DNA of 64,000 nucleotides from Treponema sp. (lineage in GTDB: Bacteria; Spirochaetota; Spirochaetia; Treponematales; Treponemataceae), in the NCBI GenBank assembly GCA_017484285.1, contig JAFUTH010000015.1:124001-188000 (forward strand). The letters run 5' to 3'. Shown here piece after piece: positions 7,907 through 16,986 of the stretch. Made by a program: the position numbers and the translations under genes. The notes under the pieces were generated by a model. It had not been told where the DNA came from. It was given only the letters and a program-made list of their open reading frames with translations, and did not search any database. How positions within the stretch are numbered: position 1 is the first letter of the stretch; every line of letters begins with the position of its first letter.

Positions 7907-8938
7907 ATGAGTAACAAGATTATTCTCAAAGCCGAAGACTTGGACGGCTATCTCACAGATGAAGACACCGCCGACCTCGCCAAACTCGACGCACTGTTCA
8001 AAGAGACGATGAAGTCATTCGACCCCGTTGACGAGCAAAAAATCATCGAAGGCTACGACAAAATGGGTCACGAAATGCACGCAATCTGCAAAAAACATCC
8101 GCGGATTAAAGTGTATTCGTTCGAGACCGATGTGCAGGCACAGGCTGAGGCAAGCCGTGTCATCTCAAAACTGCGCGACATCAACACCGACCATCAGGAA
8201 TTCATGTATTACAGCCAGCGGGCGTACGAAATGCTCTTCCGTATGGCGTACATCAACCAAGAGACCGACAAAAAAGGGCACATCATCGTAAAAACGCCGG
8301 TCAACTTCCCCGTTCAGAACTACGCGGTTCACAAAATCCCCGCAATCGACCACAAAATAAACAACACGGTCATGTGCGTTATGCTCCGTGGCGCGCTCCT
8401 TCCGAGCATGATTGTCTCAAAGGAAATCGAAGAATATTCCTCAAACGGCTACCTTACGCCTTTCGCGCTCTTTAAAATCAGCCGAAACGACACCAAAAAC
8501 GAAAGCAACATGGAATACATCATGGACTTGGACAAGTCTTTCTTCAATTTGGAGCAACTGAACGGCAAGGATTTGATTTTCGCAGACCCGATGAACGCAA
8601 CGGGCGGCTCTCTCGTGACGGTCGTAAAATATTTGCAGGAGCAAGGCGTAAAGCCCGCCTCAATTGCGTTCTTCAACACAATCTCAACGCTCAAAGGCTC
8701 AATCCGCGTCACGCGCGCACTGCCGAATCTCACCTGCTACACGCTCTGGATGGATCCCGTGATGAACGAAAAAGCCTACATCATGCCAGGATTGGGCGAC
8801 GCAGGCGACAGACTCAACGGCTGTGACACAAAAGAACACGCACGAAACATCATTCAGCTTTTGGCAGACTACGGGCACAATATTTCAAGCCTCTACCGAA
8901 GCCAGATGTTTGAGATTGAGAGAACGGTTTTAGGATAA
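7907..8938 (+). CDS. upp: Uracil phosphoribosyltransferase, long form
   Basis: Makes UMP from uracil and PRPP (pyrimidine salvage). Diagnostic motifs are the PRPP-binding [18 protein letters not shown] (canonical DPMxATGGS) and the uracil-binding C-terminal [14 protein letters not shown]. The protein is 343 residues, about 130 longer than the usual 208-residue enzyme; the extra part is an N-terminal alpha-helical region (residues 1-130) without a recognised domain. I chose the ATG at 7907, preceded by CAGGAGC, over a longer frame opening at 7730 inside the upstream gene. The uracil permease gene follows 19 bp downstream, supporting a uracil uptake and salvage operon. Confidence 0.9.
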   Translation: MSNKIILKAEDLDGYLTDEDTADLAKLDALFKETMKSFDPVDEQKIIEGYDKMGHEMHAICKKHPRIKVYSFETDVQAQAEASRVISKLRDINTDHQEFMYYSQRAYEMLFRMAYINQETDKKGHIIVKTPVNFPVQNYAVHKIPAIDHKINNTVMCVMLRGALLPSMIVSKEIEEYSSNGYLTPFALFKISRNDTKNESNMEYIMDLDKSFFNLEQLNGKDLIFADPMNATGGSLVTVVKYLQEQGVKPASIAFFNTISTLKGSIRVTRALPNLTCYTLWMDPVMNEKAYIMPGLGDAGDRLNGCDTKEHARNIIQLLADYGHNISSLYRSQMFEIERTVLG

Positions 8939-8957
8939 AAAGTAAGGAGAATAAAAA

Positions 8958-10298
8958 ATGGAATTGGTTTACGGAATTAAAGACCGCCCTTCTTTGGGCA
9001 AGGTTTTCTTGTTCGCAGTGCAACAGCTGCTTGCGATTATGGCGGCGACGATTGCGGTTCCGGCGATTGTGGGGAACGGGCTTTCGGCTTCGGCGGCTTT
9101 GTTCGGCGCGGGCGTGGGCACATTCATCTATTTGATTTTCACGAAGAGCGCAAGCCCGGTCTTTTTGGGAAGCTCGTTCGCGTTCATCGGCTCAATGTTC
9201 AGCGCGTTCGGCGGGGCTGCGAGCGTTACAGTGGGCTACTGGGGCTTAATCATAGGCTCGCTCATGGCGGGAATCGTGTACATCATCATCGCGCTCGCGG
9301 TCAAGTTCTGCGGAGTCGCTTGGATTGACAAGCTTATGCCGCCCGTGATTATCGGGCCGACGGTTGCAATCATCGGTCTTTCGCTTTCGGGGAACGCAAT
9401 CGGCGACTTGATGAAATCAAACATTGAGGGCGGAAGTTCATATGTCGCACTTATCTGCGGACTTTTCACGCTTTTTGTCACCATGCTCTGCTCAACCTAC
9501 GGAAGCAAAATCGGAAAACTCATTCCGTTCATTCAGGGAATTTTGGCGGGCTATGTGCTTGCATCGATTTTCTCACTCATCGGGCATGCAACAAACAATC
9601 CCGCGCTTATCGTGATTGACTACTCTGCCCTCACCTCGCTCGATTTCTCAAAATTCTCTGCGTATTTCTCCCTTCCAAAATTCACATTCGCGCTTGGCGG
9701 TACGGAAGGCTTAAAAGGAGTGACGGGAACGTACCTTCTCACGATTTTTGCTGCCTATGTTCCCGTGGCATTCGTCGTGTTTGCCGAGCATTTGGCTGAC
9801 CACAAAAATCTTTCGGCTATCGTGGGCGTGAATCTGCTTGAAGAGCCGGGGCTTACCCGAACGCTCCTCGGTGACGGCGTGGGAACTTTCGTTTCTACCC
9901 TCTTCGGCGGCTGTCCGAACACCACGTACGGCGAGTCAATCGGCTGTGTGGCAATCACGCGGAACGCCTCAACGATTTCAATCTGGGGCTGCGCGGTATT
10001 GTGCATCGTGTTCAGTTTGATTACCCCGCTCGTCGCGTTCCTTGAAACAATTCCGTCCTGCGTAATGGGCGGCGTGTGCGTGGCATTGTACGGCTTCATC
10101 GCGGTTTCAGGCCTCAAGATGTTCCAGCAGGTCGATTTGAACAAAAACGCAAATCTCTTCGTTGCGAGCGTGATTTTGATTACGGGCGTTGGCGGCATGG
10201 TCGTCAAATTCGGCAAGGTCGAAATCCGCACGGTCGCGTGCGCGCTCATTCTCGGAATTGTCACGAATCTCATGCTTCACAAAAAAGAGAAGAAATAA
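8958..10298 (+). CDS. uraA: Uracil permease (NCS2 family)
   Basis: A 446-residue inner-membrane protein with about 14 hydrophobic segments, typical of the nucleobase:cation symporter-2 family. Landmarks are VYGIKDRPSLGKVFLFAVQQ at the N-terminus, the QQLLAIMAATIAVP segment, PPVIIGPTVAIIGLSLSGNA, the conserved VFAEHLADH (Glu and His of the substrate site) and GGCPNTTYGESIG. It imports uracil (possibly xanthine) with protons. A strong AAGGAG precedes the start. Its place directly after upp favours uracil as substrate. It ends 16 bp from the convergent NHL gene. Confidence 0.93.
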   Translation: MELVYGIKDRPSLGKVFLFAVQQLLAIMAATIAVPAIVGNGLSASAALFGAGVGTFIYLIFTKSASPVFLGSSFAFIGSMFSAFGGAASVTVGYWGLIIGSLMAGIVYIIIALAVKFCGVAWIDKLMPPVIIGPTVAIIGLSLSGNAIGDLMKSNIEGGSSYVALICGLFTLFVTMLCSTYGSKIGKLIPFIQGILAGYVLASIFSLIGHATNNPALIVIDYSALTSLDFSKFSAYFSLPKFTFALGGTEGLKGVTGTYLLTIFAAYVPVAFVVFAEHLADHKNLSAIVGVNLLEEPGLTRTLLGDGVGTFVSTLFGGCPNTTYGESIGCVAITRNASTISIWGCAVLCIVFSLITPLVAFLETIPSCVMGGVCVALYGFIAVSGLKMFQQVDLNKNANLFVASVILITGVGGMVVKFGKVEIRTVACALILGIVTNLMLHKKEKK

Positions 10299-10314
10299 AA
10301 CCAGTGCGTTTCAT

Positions 10315-12402
10315 CTACTGGAGCGGCGCGAAATATCCTGTTTCGTCTCTGCCGCTTCGGTTCATGATGAACGCTTCAAGTTCGACAGGCAGGTATCGCT
10401 GTCCAAAATCCGTCTGGAGCGACGACGTGTAAGAAAGCACATAGATGCCCGACGGAAGCGCAATAATGTCGCTCACCACTTCAGAAAGTCCAGAATCTCG
10501 GTACACGTAATACTCACCGCCCTGCGTATTCTCGCAGATAAAGGCAAGTTCATTGTCACACGCCCCTTGAGACAGCAGAAGATTGACGAATGCAATCGAA
10601 TTGTTGTTGAGATAGGCAGTCAAATCAGACAATCCGTACTTTTCAAACGCACGCTGCGTGATTTTTCCCGCGCCGACATAGATAATCGCGCATTTTTTCT
10701 CGGCATTGATGAGCGCATTTGCCGCAAGCCGGACAGCCATATCAAGCGAAACGGTCTGAGCAATCGGCGTTTTGAGCGATTTTGCCGTAAAATTGCTCAC
10801 TCCCGAGGGAGCGCCCTCGTATTCGATGAGCGGAACCTCACCCGCGCCGATAATGCGGAGCGTGCCTTTATTGTGCATTGAAGCAGCGACTTCTTTGACA
10901 GCAGACTCAAGCGCCTCTGTATAGAGGCTTGAAGCGCGGGAACGGTCAATCAAAAGCGTGATGTCAGACTCATCGTTCGCGTAGGCTGCGCCCTCAAGCT
11001 TATAATCAGCGACCGCGCCCTTGTTTTCAGTAATGAGAAAGTTGTTTTCTTTGAGACCGACAACGCTTTGACGAGAACGGTTTTCGATTTTGACCTCAAG
11101 CGTCACATGCGGGAACGATGCAGAATCAATCCGCTCAATCTGCACAAAGAGCCCGCCCACTAACTCAGAGAGTTTTGCCATAACATAGACTTCATTTGCG
11201 GTAAAATCAGTGACGAGAATATTTCCGTTTACATCGGGAACGGCACTCGTAAGACGGGAAGGCGCGTTCCCTGATGAAAGATTTTCAAAGAGCGAACCAG
11301 TGTCACTATCAACGGAATAGACTTTATTTTTATCACAGACAACGAGATAGCGTCCCCATCGCTTCATAGACTCAGGCTTTTTGAACGTTTTTGGTTTGCA
11401 GAGAATACCGAGATAGTTTCCTGCCACATCAAAGCGATGCACTGCCCCCGTAAGGCAATCCGCAACGTATACGATGTTGTCATACACGGCGATTCCTGTC
11501 GGTCCTTTGAGTCCTTCGAATGCATCCGATTTTGAGCCAAAATAAAAAAGCGGTTTTCCTTCGGAATCAAACACATCAACGCGACTGTTTCCGAAATCAG
11601 TGACATAGATATTACCGTCAGAATCCTCAGCGAGATACTGCGGTCCGACCATCGCGCCGTTTTTTACTCCCTTTTCGCCGAACGACTTTATGAACGAGCC
11701 TTTTGCATCGAACAGGCTCAATCGGTCTCCGGCAAATTCACTGATTAAGAGATTTCCGTTTTTGAGACGAATGACATCCATCGGACGGTCAAAACCATTG
11801 AAATATCCCTCGTTACGGTCGATTATCATACCGTTTACATCGAGTTTAAGAAGCTCATTCGTAGCATACGAGAGTATCCACAACGTGCCATCATTGTTCG
11901 GCAATACACTCACCGGCTGATTAAACACATAGATTCCCTCATCATTTTTGCCATTGTAGCTCCCCGCCTCGGTATAGCGAACGGGTGTTACCGTGGGTGA
12001 GCCAGAAATGAGACGGCGTTCACGGACAATTTCAATGCGGTTAGGAAGCAGCAGACCGCCGTAGCCCTCGTTTGCGGCGTACTGCCAGTGCTCAAGCGCC
12101 GTGCCTTCAACACCAGAGCGATAATAAGCTTTTCCGAGCCAATCAAGCAGAACATTTTCCTCGGGCAGATATGAAAGAGCCTTTTCAAACTGGAGAATCG
12201 CATCGTTGAACGCACCGCGATAATACGCCTGCACGCCGCGCCGGAATTCCTGCTCGGCAAGCCCTGAAGCTGCACTTCGCGCGCCAACAGAAGAGCGTGC
12301 CGTCGCACCCTCGCTTTTGAGCGCGCCACTCTGCGCACTGAGAGCGGAGACAGTAATCGAAACAACAAAAAAAGATGCGATGAGCGTTCGTAGTTTCTTC
12401 AT
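10315..12402 (-). CDS. Secreted TPR / NHL-repeat / VWA-like protein
   Basis: A 695-residue exported protein. Residues 1-25 (MKKLRTLIASFF...ALSAQS) are a signal peptide. A TPR-like region follows (FRRGVQAYYRGAFNDAILQF, then AYYRSGVEGTALEHW). From about residue 145 to 400 come NHL-type beta-propeller repeats, for example GFDRPMDVIRLKNGNLLISE, GPQYLAEDSDGNIYVTDFGN and GPTGIAVYDNIVYVADCLTG. The C-terminal half holds a VWA-like domain starting DITLLIDRSRASSLYTEALE; the metal-site DxSxS is altered to DRSRAS. The start at 12402 is favoured by AAGGA eight bases upstream. It lies 10 bp after the TPR gene and probably acts in the periplasm or outer envelope; its ligand is unknown. Confidence 0.8.
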   Translation of the reverse strand: MKKLRTLIASFFVVSITVSALSAQSGALKSEGATARSSVGARSAASGLAEQEFRRGVQAYYRGAFNDAILQFEKALSYLPEENVLLDWLGKAYYRSGVEGTALEHWQYAANEGYGGLLLPNRIEIVRERRLISGSPTVTPVRYTEAGSYNGKNDEGIYVFNQPVSVLPNNDGTLWILSYATNELLKLDVNGMIIDRNEGYFNGFDRPMDVIRLKNGNLLISEFAGDRLSLFDAKGSFIKSFGEKGVKNGAMVGPQYLAEDSDGNIYVTDFGNSRVDVFDSEGKPLFYFGSKSDAFEGLKGPTGIAVYDNIVYVADCLTGAVHRFDVAGNYLGILCKPKTFKKPESMKRWGRYLVVCDKNKVYSVDSDTGSLFENLSSGNAPSRLTSAVPDVNGNILVTDFTANEVYVMAKLSELVGGLFVQIERIDSASFPHVTLEVKIENRSRQSVVGLKENNFLITENKGAVADYKLEGAAYANDESDITLLIDRSRASSLYTEALESAVKEVAASMHNKGTLRIIGAGEVPLIEYEGAPSGVSNFTAKSLKTPIAQTVSLDMAVRLAANALINAEKKCAIIYVGAGKITQRAFEKYGLSDLTAYLNNNSIAFVNLLLSQGACDNELAFICENTQGGEYYVYRDSGLSEVVSDIIALPSGIYVLSYTSSLQTDFGQRYLPVELEAFIMNRSGRDETGYFAPLQ

Positions 12403-12412
12403 AATCAAATCC

Positions 12413-13087
12413 TTAGCTTGCCTCAGCAATGCGTATGTGCTCGGCAATTTCTTCGTTTTGCGGAAGTTTTTCTTTTGCCTGATTCAAATACTTGAAGGCA
12501 TCTGCGGTAAGCCCGAGCTTTAAGTAGACCCAGCCCACGCTGTCGAGGCAGGCAGCGGAATCAGGGTGTTTTTCAAGCGCCCGCTTACAAAATGAGAGCG
12601 CTTTTGTTAAATCCCGGTTCTCACAAGCGAGTACATAGCCCATACCGTTGAGCGCGGTGGCGTTCTCCGGCTCGATTTCGATTGCCTTTCGGTAAAAATC
12701 AAGGGAACGCTCGACATCATCCTGCTTCCATGCGACATAGGCAAGCGAAGCATACACCGACGCGAGATGATAGCCCGACTCAAGCAGCTTATTCAGCTCA
12801 AATTCAGCGAGTTTTTTTCGCCCAGTATTCGCATAGATGACCGCGAGTACATAGCGGCATTGGAGCACGCGGTCGAGTTCTGAGCCGCCTGTAACGACTT
12901 GCTCAAGATACAAAAGCGCGTCATCAGTCCGTGCAAGTTTTGCATAGCACAGCCCGATGTAATACGCCAAATCAATTTTATCGACCTCGGATTCTTCCGG
13001 CAGAGAAAGAAAAAACGCAAGGGCACCGTTGTAATCTCCGCTCTGATACAGAGACACGCCCTCTCGAAGAATAGTTTTATCAGCCAT
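12413..13087 (-). CDS. TPR-repeat protein
   Basis: A 224-residue protein made almost wholly of tetratricopeptide repeats, for example REGVSLYQSGDYNGALAFFL, YYIGLCYAKLARTDDALLYL, FYRKAIEIEPENATALNGMG and CLDSVGWVYLKLGLTADAFK. There is no signal peptide, so it is likely cytoplasmic. The start at 13087 is preceded by GGGAGGG; a start seven codons earlier is possible but less well placed. It heads a pair with the secreted NHL/VWA-like gene 10 bp downstream, so it may scaffold that protein or simply be cotranscribed. Confidence 0.87.
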   Translation of the reverse strand: MADKTILREGVSLYQSGDYNGALAFFLSLPEESEVDKIDLAYYIGLCYAKLARTDDALLYLEQVVTGGSELDRVLQCRYVLAVIYANTGRKKLAEFELNKLLESGYHLASVYASLAYVAWKQDDVERSLDFYRKAIEIEPENATALNGMGYVLACENRDLTKALSFCKRALEKHPDSAACLDSVGWVYLKLGLTADAFKYLNQAKEKLPQNEEIAEHIRIAEAS

Positions 13088-13124
13088 ACGCCCTCCCGTA
13101 ACAGCCAATCGTGTGTTTTACACG

Positions 13125-13895
13125 TCAAAACGCAAATGGTATGTTCTCGCTCACCTGTTTTAAGACCGGCTCGGCATAAATCAGTGAGACGGCAATTTTT
13201 CCGCTCCGTGCGATGTTGTAGTCAGAATCGCTGCGCCCCGAAACAGAGATGCCGTCGCTCGTGCACAGCCCGGAAAAGACAGAATCACTCTCAGCATCGA
13301 TGAGAACCCTGTCTCCGTAATCACGCACGCACGCGGAGGCAAAAACAGCCTCTTTATATTCATCGGCGGAAGTTGCGTTGAGACTTACAAAAACCTCTCC
13401 CGTACACAACGAAATGAATCGGTCAAGGTTCTTCGCGCAAAAATCAGCCAGCGGTTTAAAATTGAATCCCTCACGCGCATAGTCGAGATAGCAAGACTCA
13501 AGACTGACCGCAATTCCCGGGACGCCCATCAGCACTGCCTGTCGGGCAGCGGCGCATGTACCGGAATAGATGACATCAGTGCCCATGTTCGGACCTGAAT
13601 TGATGCCCGAGAAAACCGCATCAAAATGAACGCCGAACAACGGCGACGTGAGCGCACAAATGACGCAATCAGCTGGCATTCCAGAACAAGAAAACGAGCG
13701 TTCGGAAAAGCGCTTGAACTGCATACGACGCCCCATTGTAATTTTGCTCGATACGGCGGAACAATTTGAGTCGGGCGCAAGCACATAGACATCAGCGACC
13801 GCCGAGAGAGATTCGACAAGCACGTTGAGTCCTTCGCCGTCAATGCCATCATCGTTTGTGACAAGAATTTTTTTTCGTGTGTTGTTAAGAGACAA
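13125..13895 (-). CDS. surE: 5'/3'-nucleotidase SurE
   Basis: A 256-residue metal-dependent nucleotidase of the SurE family, which dephosphorylates nucleoside monophosphates. The N-terminus ILVTNDDGIDGEGLNVL carries the metal-binding Asp-Asp. APDSNCSAVSSKIT supplies the conserved Ser, and FSGINSGPNMGTDVIYSGTCAAARQ the Asn and the GTxVxYSGT signature. Its start overlaps the end of the galactokinase-like gene by 11 bp, showing coupling in one transcript. Confidence 0.93.
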   Translation of the reverse strand: MSLNNTRKKILVTNDDGIDGEGLNVLVESLSAVADVYVLAPDSNCSAVSSKITMGRRMQFKRFSERSFSCSGMPADCVICALTSPLFGVHFDAVFSGINSGPNMGTDVIYSGTCAAARQAVLMGVPGIAVSLESCYLDYAREGFNFKPLADFCAKNLDRFISLCTGEVFVSLNATSADEYKEAVFASACVRDYGDRVLIDAESDSVFSGLCTSDGISVSGRSDSDYNIARSGKIAVSLIYAEPVLKQVSENIPFAF

Positions 13896-15063
13896 TGTGC
13901 ACTCCCCGCGCTGGCTCTACCACATAGCTTGATGTTTTGAAGCCGAAAATCTTCGTGAATTCGACGAGTTTGTTCCGGAATTCGGGAACGTCCTTGTCGT
14001 CGAGAATCGCATAGAGACATCGACCGAAGCCCTTTCCCGTAATGCGTCCGCAGTTGAACGGATTGCGCGAATCATCGTTATTTGGATTGATTTCGGCGAG
14101 ACGCTTGAGAATCCAGTCGATTTCGGGACAGGAGATTTCATATTCGCCACGCATGTTCTCGTGGCTGCTGTTGACAGCGCGCGCAAATGCGCCGAATGAT
14201 TTTTTTGCGAGCCCGTCCCACGCGTCAAGCACATACTGATGCTCAACGATGACGCTGTGCAGTTTTTTGTGCACCATCTCAGGCGCAACGGAAAGGACGA
14301 GATTGACTTCGTGCGGATTTTCCTCGTAGCGCCAGCCGCCGTGGACGTAGCTTTTGCGCTCCTTGAGTTCACCGAGTAAGAGCGCATATTCCGGCTCTCG
14401 GATAACCTCTTCGTTCCAGATGTTGACGCGAGGCACTTTTGCATCGACAAGAATGATGCGCTTTTCAGGATAATCAAACGGAACTTGCTCGCACGACTGC
14501 GTTGCATGATCGGTAAGCACGAGAGATTTTTCGTTTGAGTAGAGTGCGGTCAGAATATCAGATGTGTAATTGATTGTATTGAGGAACTGGCGGTTTCCAA
14601 CCGAGATTGCCTGCCGAAGCTGCTCATCGGTGCAGGAAAGATTGTGCAATTCGCGGATAGCAAAGGCAGAGCCTACCTTGATTGCCGTGTTGATACCGAA
14701 GCCTGCCGAGGGAAGAATGTCAGAATAGATGGTGAAATTCATGCCTCTGATATCATAGCCGCCCGACATAAAGCCGAAAATCATCGCCTTGATAGAATTT
14801 GCCCAGCGGTCTTCCTTGCGGAATTTCATTGCGGGCTGAGAAATCTTTTTTCGGTCTTTGAGCTGGGGGAAGTAGAAATAGAATGCATTGTCATCGCGAA
14901 ACGACACCGCCACATAGACAGGCAGATTGACCCCCATCGACAAGGTTTTATCTTTGAAGAACCATGAGTGTTCTCCGATTAAGTGGAATCTGCCCGGCGT
15001 ACAGACTACGACCGACGGGGCTTCTCCGTATTCAGATTTATGAATATCCTTAACGAGCTCCAT
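13885..15063 (-). CDS. Galactokinase-like GHMP kinase with altered sugar site
   Basis: A 392-residue GHMP-superfamily protein closest in layout to galactokinase. The N-terminal signature reads GRFHLIGEHSWFF where galactokinase has GR-x-N-L-I-G-E-H-x-D-Y, so the Asp that binds the galactose hydroxyls is replaced by Trp. The glycine-rich ATP loop reads LPSAGFGINTAIKVG instead of PxGxGLSSSA. In the third region LNTINYTSDILTAL, an Asp aligns with the catalytic Asp of the MDQ motif. The protein is full length with a typical GHMP C-terminus (CGRITGKGFGRCLYAI). It is probably a kinase or kinase-like protein with a substrate other than galactose. Cotranscribed with surE. Confidence 0.75.
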   Translation of the reverse strand: MELVKDIHKSEYGEAPSVVVCTPGRFHLIGEHSWFFKDKTLSMGVNLPVYVAVSFRDDNAFYFYFPQLKDRKKISQPAMKFRKEDRWANSIKAMIFGFMSGGYDIRGMNFTIYSDILPSAGFGINTAIKVGSAFAIRELHNLSCTDEQLRQAISVGNRQFLNTINYTSDILTALYSNEKSLVLTDHATQSCEQVPFDYPEKRIILVDAKVPRVNIWNEEVIREPEYALLLGELKERKSYVHGGWRYEENPHEVNLVLSVAPEMVHKKLHSVIVEHQYVLDAWDGLAKKSFGAFARAVNSSHENMRGEYEISCPEIDWILKRLAEINPNNDDSRNPFNCGRITGKGFGRCLYAILDDKDVPEFRNKLVEFTKIFGFKTSSYVVEPARGVHIVS

Positions 15064-15091
15064 ACCATCACCATAACTATTTTTATCGCAA

Positions 15092-15120
15092 TTGCTTTTT
15101 TAAATGCAACTTTATAGAAT
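15092..15120 (+). promoter_or_regulatory. Promoter of lnt, very close to its start codon
   Basis: TTGCTT (15092-15097), a 17-bp spacer, and TAGAAT (15115-15120). The lnt ATG is at 15130, so transcription would begin about 3 nt before it. No Shine-Dalgarno sequence is visible before the ATG. Confidence 0.45.
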
Positions 15121-15129
15121 GATATTACA

Positions 15130-16947
15130 ATGTCTCGATTTTTACAAGTTTTTTGTACGCTTCTTTCGGCTACTCTCATCGCGGCGGCGATTCCAAATGA
15201 ATTTCTTCTTTTTGGCTCTCCGATAATCGGTCTCTTCGCACTGTTCCCGTTTTATCTTGTCATCGCACGCTCAAAGACATACACCGAAGCCTTTTTTCTT
15301 ACGTTTTTGCATGGATTCGTCGCACATCTGCTCTCCAGTTTTTGGCTTGGCAACTTCGAGGGATTTGCGATTTTTACGCTCGGTGCTTCCGATTTTGGCA
15401 CGGGCTTTTTCGAAGCCTTTCTTTCACTCGGTTTCTATTTTCCGTTCCTGTTCACTACACAAACACGCACGCTCAGGGAACGCGCCGGCTTGTATCCGTT
15501 CGCAATTCCGTTCAGGATTTTTTGGTTCGCCGCGCTTTACACCGTCTGGGAATACTGCAAATCAACCGGGTTTCTCGCCTATCCGTGGGGCACACTCTCA
15601 ATGACGGCATTCCGATGGCGGCTTGTCACTCAGATTGCCGATATCACCGGCGTATACGGCATCACGTTTCTCTTCGCGCTTTTTTCGGCATGTCTTGCTG
15701 AGGGCACGCTTCTGCTTGGTGAACTGCACAACACCACAGCGGGAAAAGCCCGATTCGCCACGTACAAACAAAGTTGTCTTGCATGCGCCGCCCTCTTACT
15801 GTGCACGGTCGTTTACGGGGGGTATCAGCTTCTCAAAGCGCGTCCGCCCGTCAAACTGATGAACACGATTCTCGTCCAGCAGAACAGCAACCCAAAACGA
15901 AAAGATGAAGAACAAAATATCATCAAATCACAACGGCTCACGCTCGAACAACTCGAGAATTATTCAAAAAAGGGCGAAAACTGTGACCTCGTTGTATGGA
16001 GCGAAGCAGTCCTCTCAAAGCGCTTTCCTCCCGCTGAAACATATTACACGTTTTTTCCCTCAGAAGAGCCGCTGCTCAAATTCATAAAAAAGCACCATAC
16101 GCCGTTCATTATTGGCGGACCGATTATTTTTAATGATGAAAAGCACGAGTACGGGAATTCTGCGCTGCTCTTCGACAAAAACGGCAAATTCTCAGGCTCA
16201 TACACAAAAATGCATCTCGTTCCGTTTGCAGAGCTTATTCCGTTTCGCGAATACGATGCTGTCCGAGCCTTCATAAAAAACATCGTCGGCTACTCATACG
16301 GCTGGACGCCCGGAAAAAAGCCTGTGCTGTTTGAAATTCCGCTCAACGATTTAAATCAGCCCGAAAAAGACTACGACATCATCTCCATCGCCACGACGGC
16401 AAAGAAAAAAGAAAAGCCAACTGCCGTCATCTCAACGCCCATCTGTTTCGACGACTCCGCCTACGAAGTCTGCCGCGCGCTCTATCTCTGCGGAAGCGAG
16501 GTGTTCGTCAACATAACAAATGACTCATGGTCAAAGACCAATTCCTCCGAGATTCAGCATTTCGTCGTCGCGCATTACCGCTCAATCGAATACCGCACGA
16601 CGACCATCCGCTCGGCAAACGCAGGCTACACGGTCGTCATCGATCCCACCGGAAAGATTCTCGCCGACCTGCCGCTTTTCGAAGAAGGCGCGCTCTCATA
16701 CCGCGTTCCGATTTATGCGCGCACGATGACTGTCTACGCGCGCCTCGGAAACTGGCTTCCCTACCTGCTCATCGCGCTCGTTTTTGCCTACATCGCGTTC
16801 GCCGTCTGGCGCGCAAAGCGAGAGGAAATCACGGTCATCGCGCTCACGCTCCTTCCGCACTCGCTCGAGTGGTATGAGCTGTGGGAGCGCGTACAATTGC
16901 GCTATGAGCAAGATTTCGCTATTGACTGGAACAACTGGAATTTATAA
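15130..16947 (+). CDS. lnt: Apolipoprotein N-acyltransferase
   Basis: A 605-residue membrane enzyme that adds the third acyl chain to lipoproteins at the outer face of the inner membrane. Several N-terminal membrane segments (about residues 5-220) precede a nitrilase-type catalytic domain. The triad is visible: Glu in LVPFAELIPFREYD, a Lys in KNGKFSGSYTKMHLVPF, and Cys in TAVISTPICFDDSAYE. A last membrane segment lies at LLIALVFAYIAFAVW. It is somewhat longer than E. coli Lnt (512). The stop TAA lies within the promoter/operator of the biotin operon. Confidence 0.92.
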   Translation: MSRFLQVFCTLLSATLIAAAIPNEFLLFGSPIIGLFALFPFYLVIARSKTYTEAFFLTFLHGFVAHLLSSFWLGNFEGFAIFTLGASDFGTGFFEAFLSLGFYFPFLFTTQTRTLRERAGLYPFAIPFRIFWFAALYTVWEYCKSTGFLAYPWGTLSMTAFRWRLVTQIADITGVYGITFLFALFSACLAEGTLLLGELHNTTAGKARFATYKQSCLACAALLLCTVVYGGYQLLKARPPVKLMNTILVQQNSNPKRKDEEQNIIKSQRLTLEQLENYSKKGENCDLVVWSEAVLSKRFPPAETYYTFFPSEEPLLKFIKKHHTPFIIGGPIIFNDEKHEYGNSALLFDKNGKFSGSYTKMHLVPFAELIPFREYDAVRAFIKNIVGYSYGWTPGKKPVLFEIPLNDLNQPEKDYDIISIATTAKKKEKPTAVISTPICFDDSAYEVCRALYLCGSEVFVNITNDSWSKTNSSEIQHFVVAHYRSIEYRTTTIRSANAGYTVVIDPTGKILADLPLFEEGALSYRVPIYARTMTVYARLGNWLPYLLIALVFAYIAFAVWRAKREEITVIALTLLPHSLEWYELWERVQLRYEQDFAIDWNNWNL

Positions 16948-16986
16948 AATTGTCAACAATTATTATAAAAAAGAGGTTGACAATTT
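16922..16986 (+). promoter_or_regulatory. Promoter plus palindromic operator of the biotin-transport operon
   Basis: A promoter TTGACT (16922-16927), 17-bp spacer, TAAAAT (16945-16950) overlaps the lnt stop. A perfect 11-bp inverted repeat AAATTGTCAAC (16947-16957) / GTTGACAATTT (16976-16986), with an 18-bp centre, spans the predicted start and the AAGAGG ribosome site and ends at the ATG. The half site resembles the BirA biotin-repressor box (TTGTAAAC-type arms), so biotin-dependent repression by a BirA with a DNA-binding domain is likely. Confidence 0.65.

Noticed and set aside
10189-10881. A 230-codon plus-strand frame running from uraA into the NHL gene
   Set aside because: It is antisense to the NHL/VWA-like gene and composed of basic, low-information residues.
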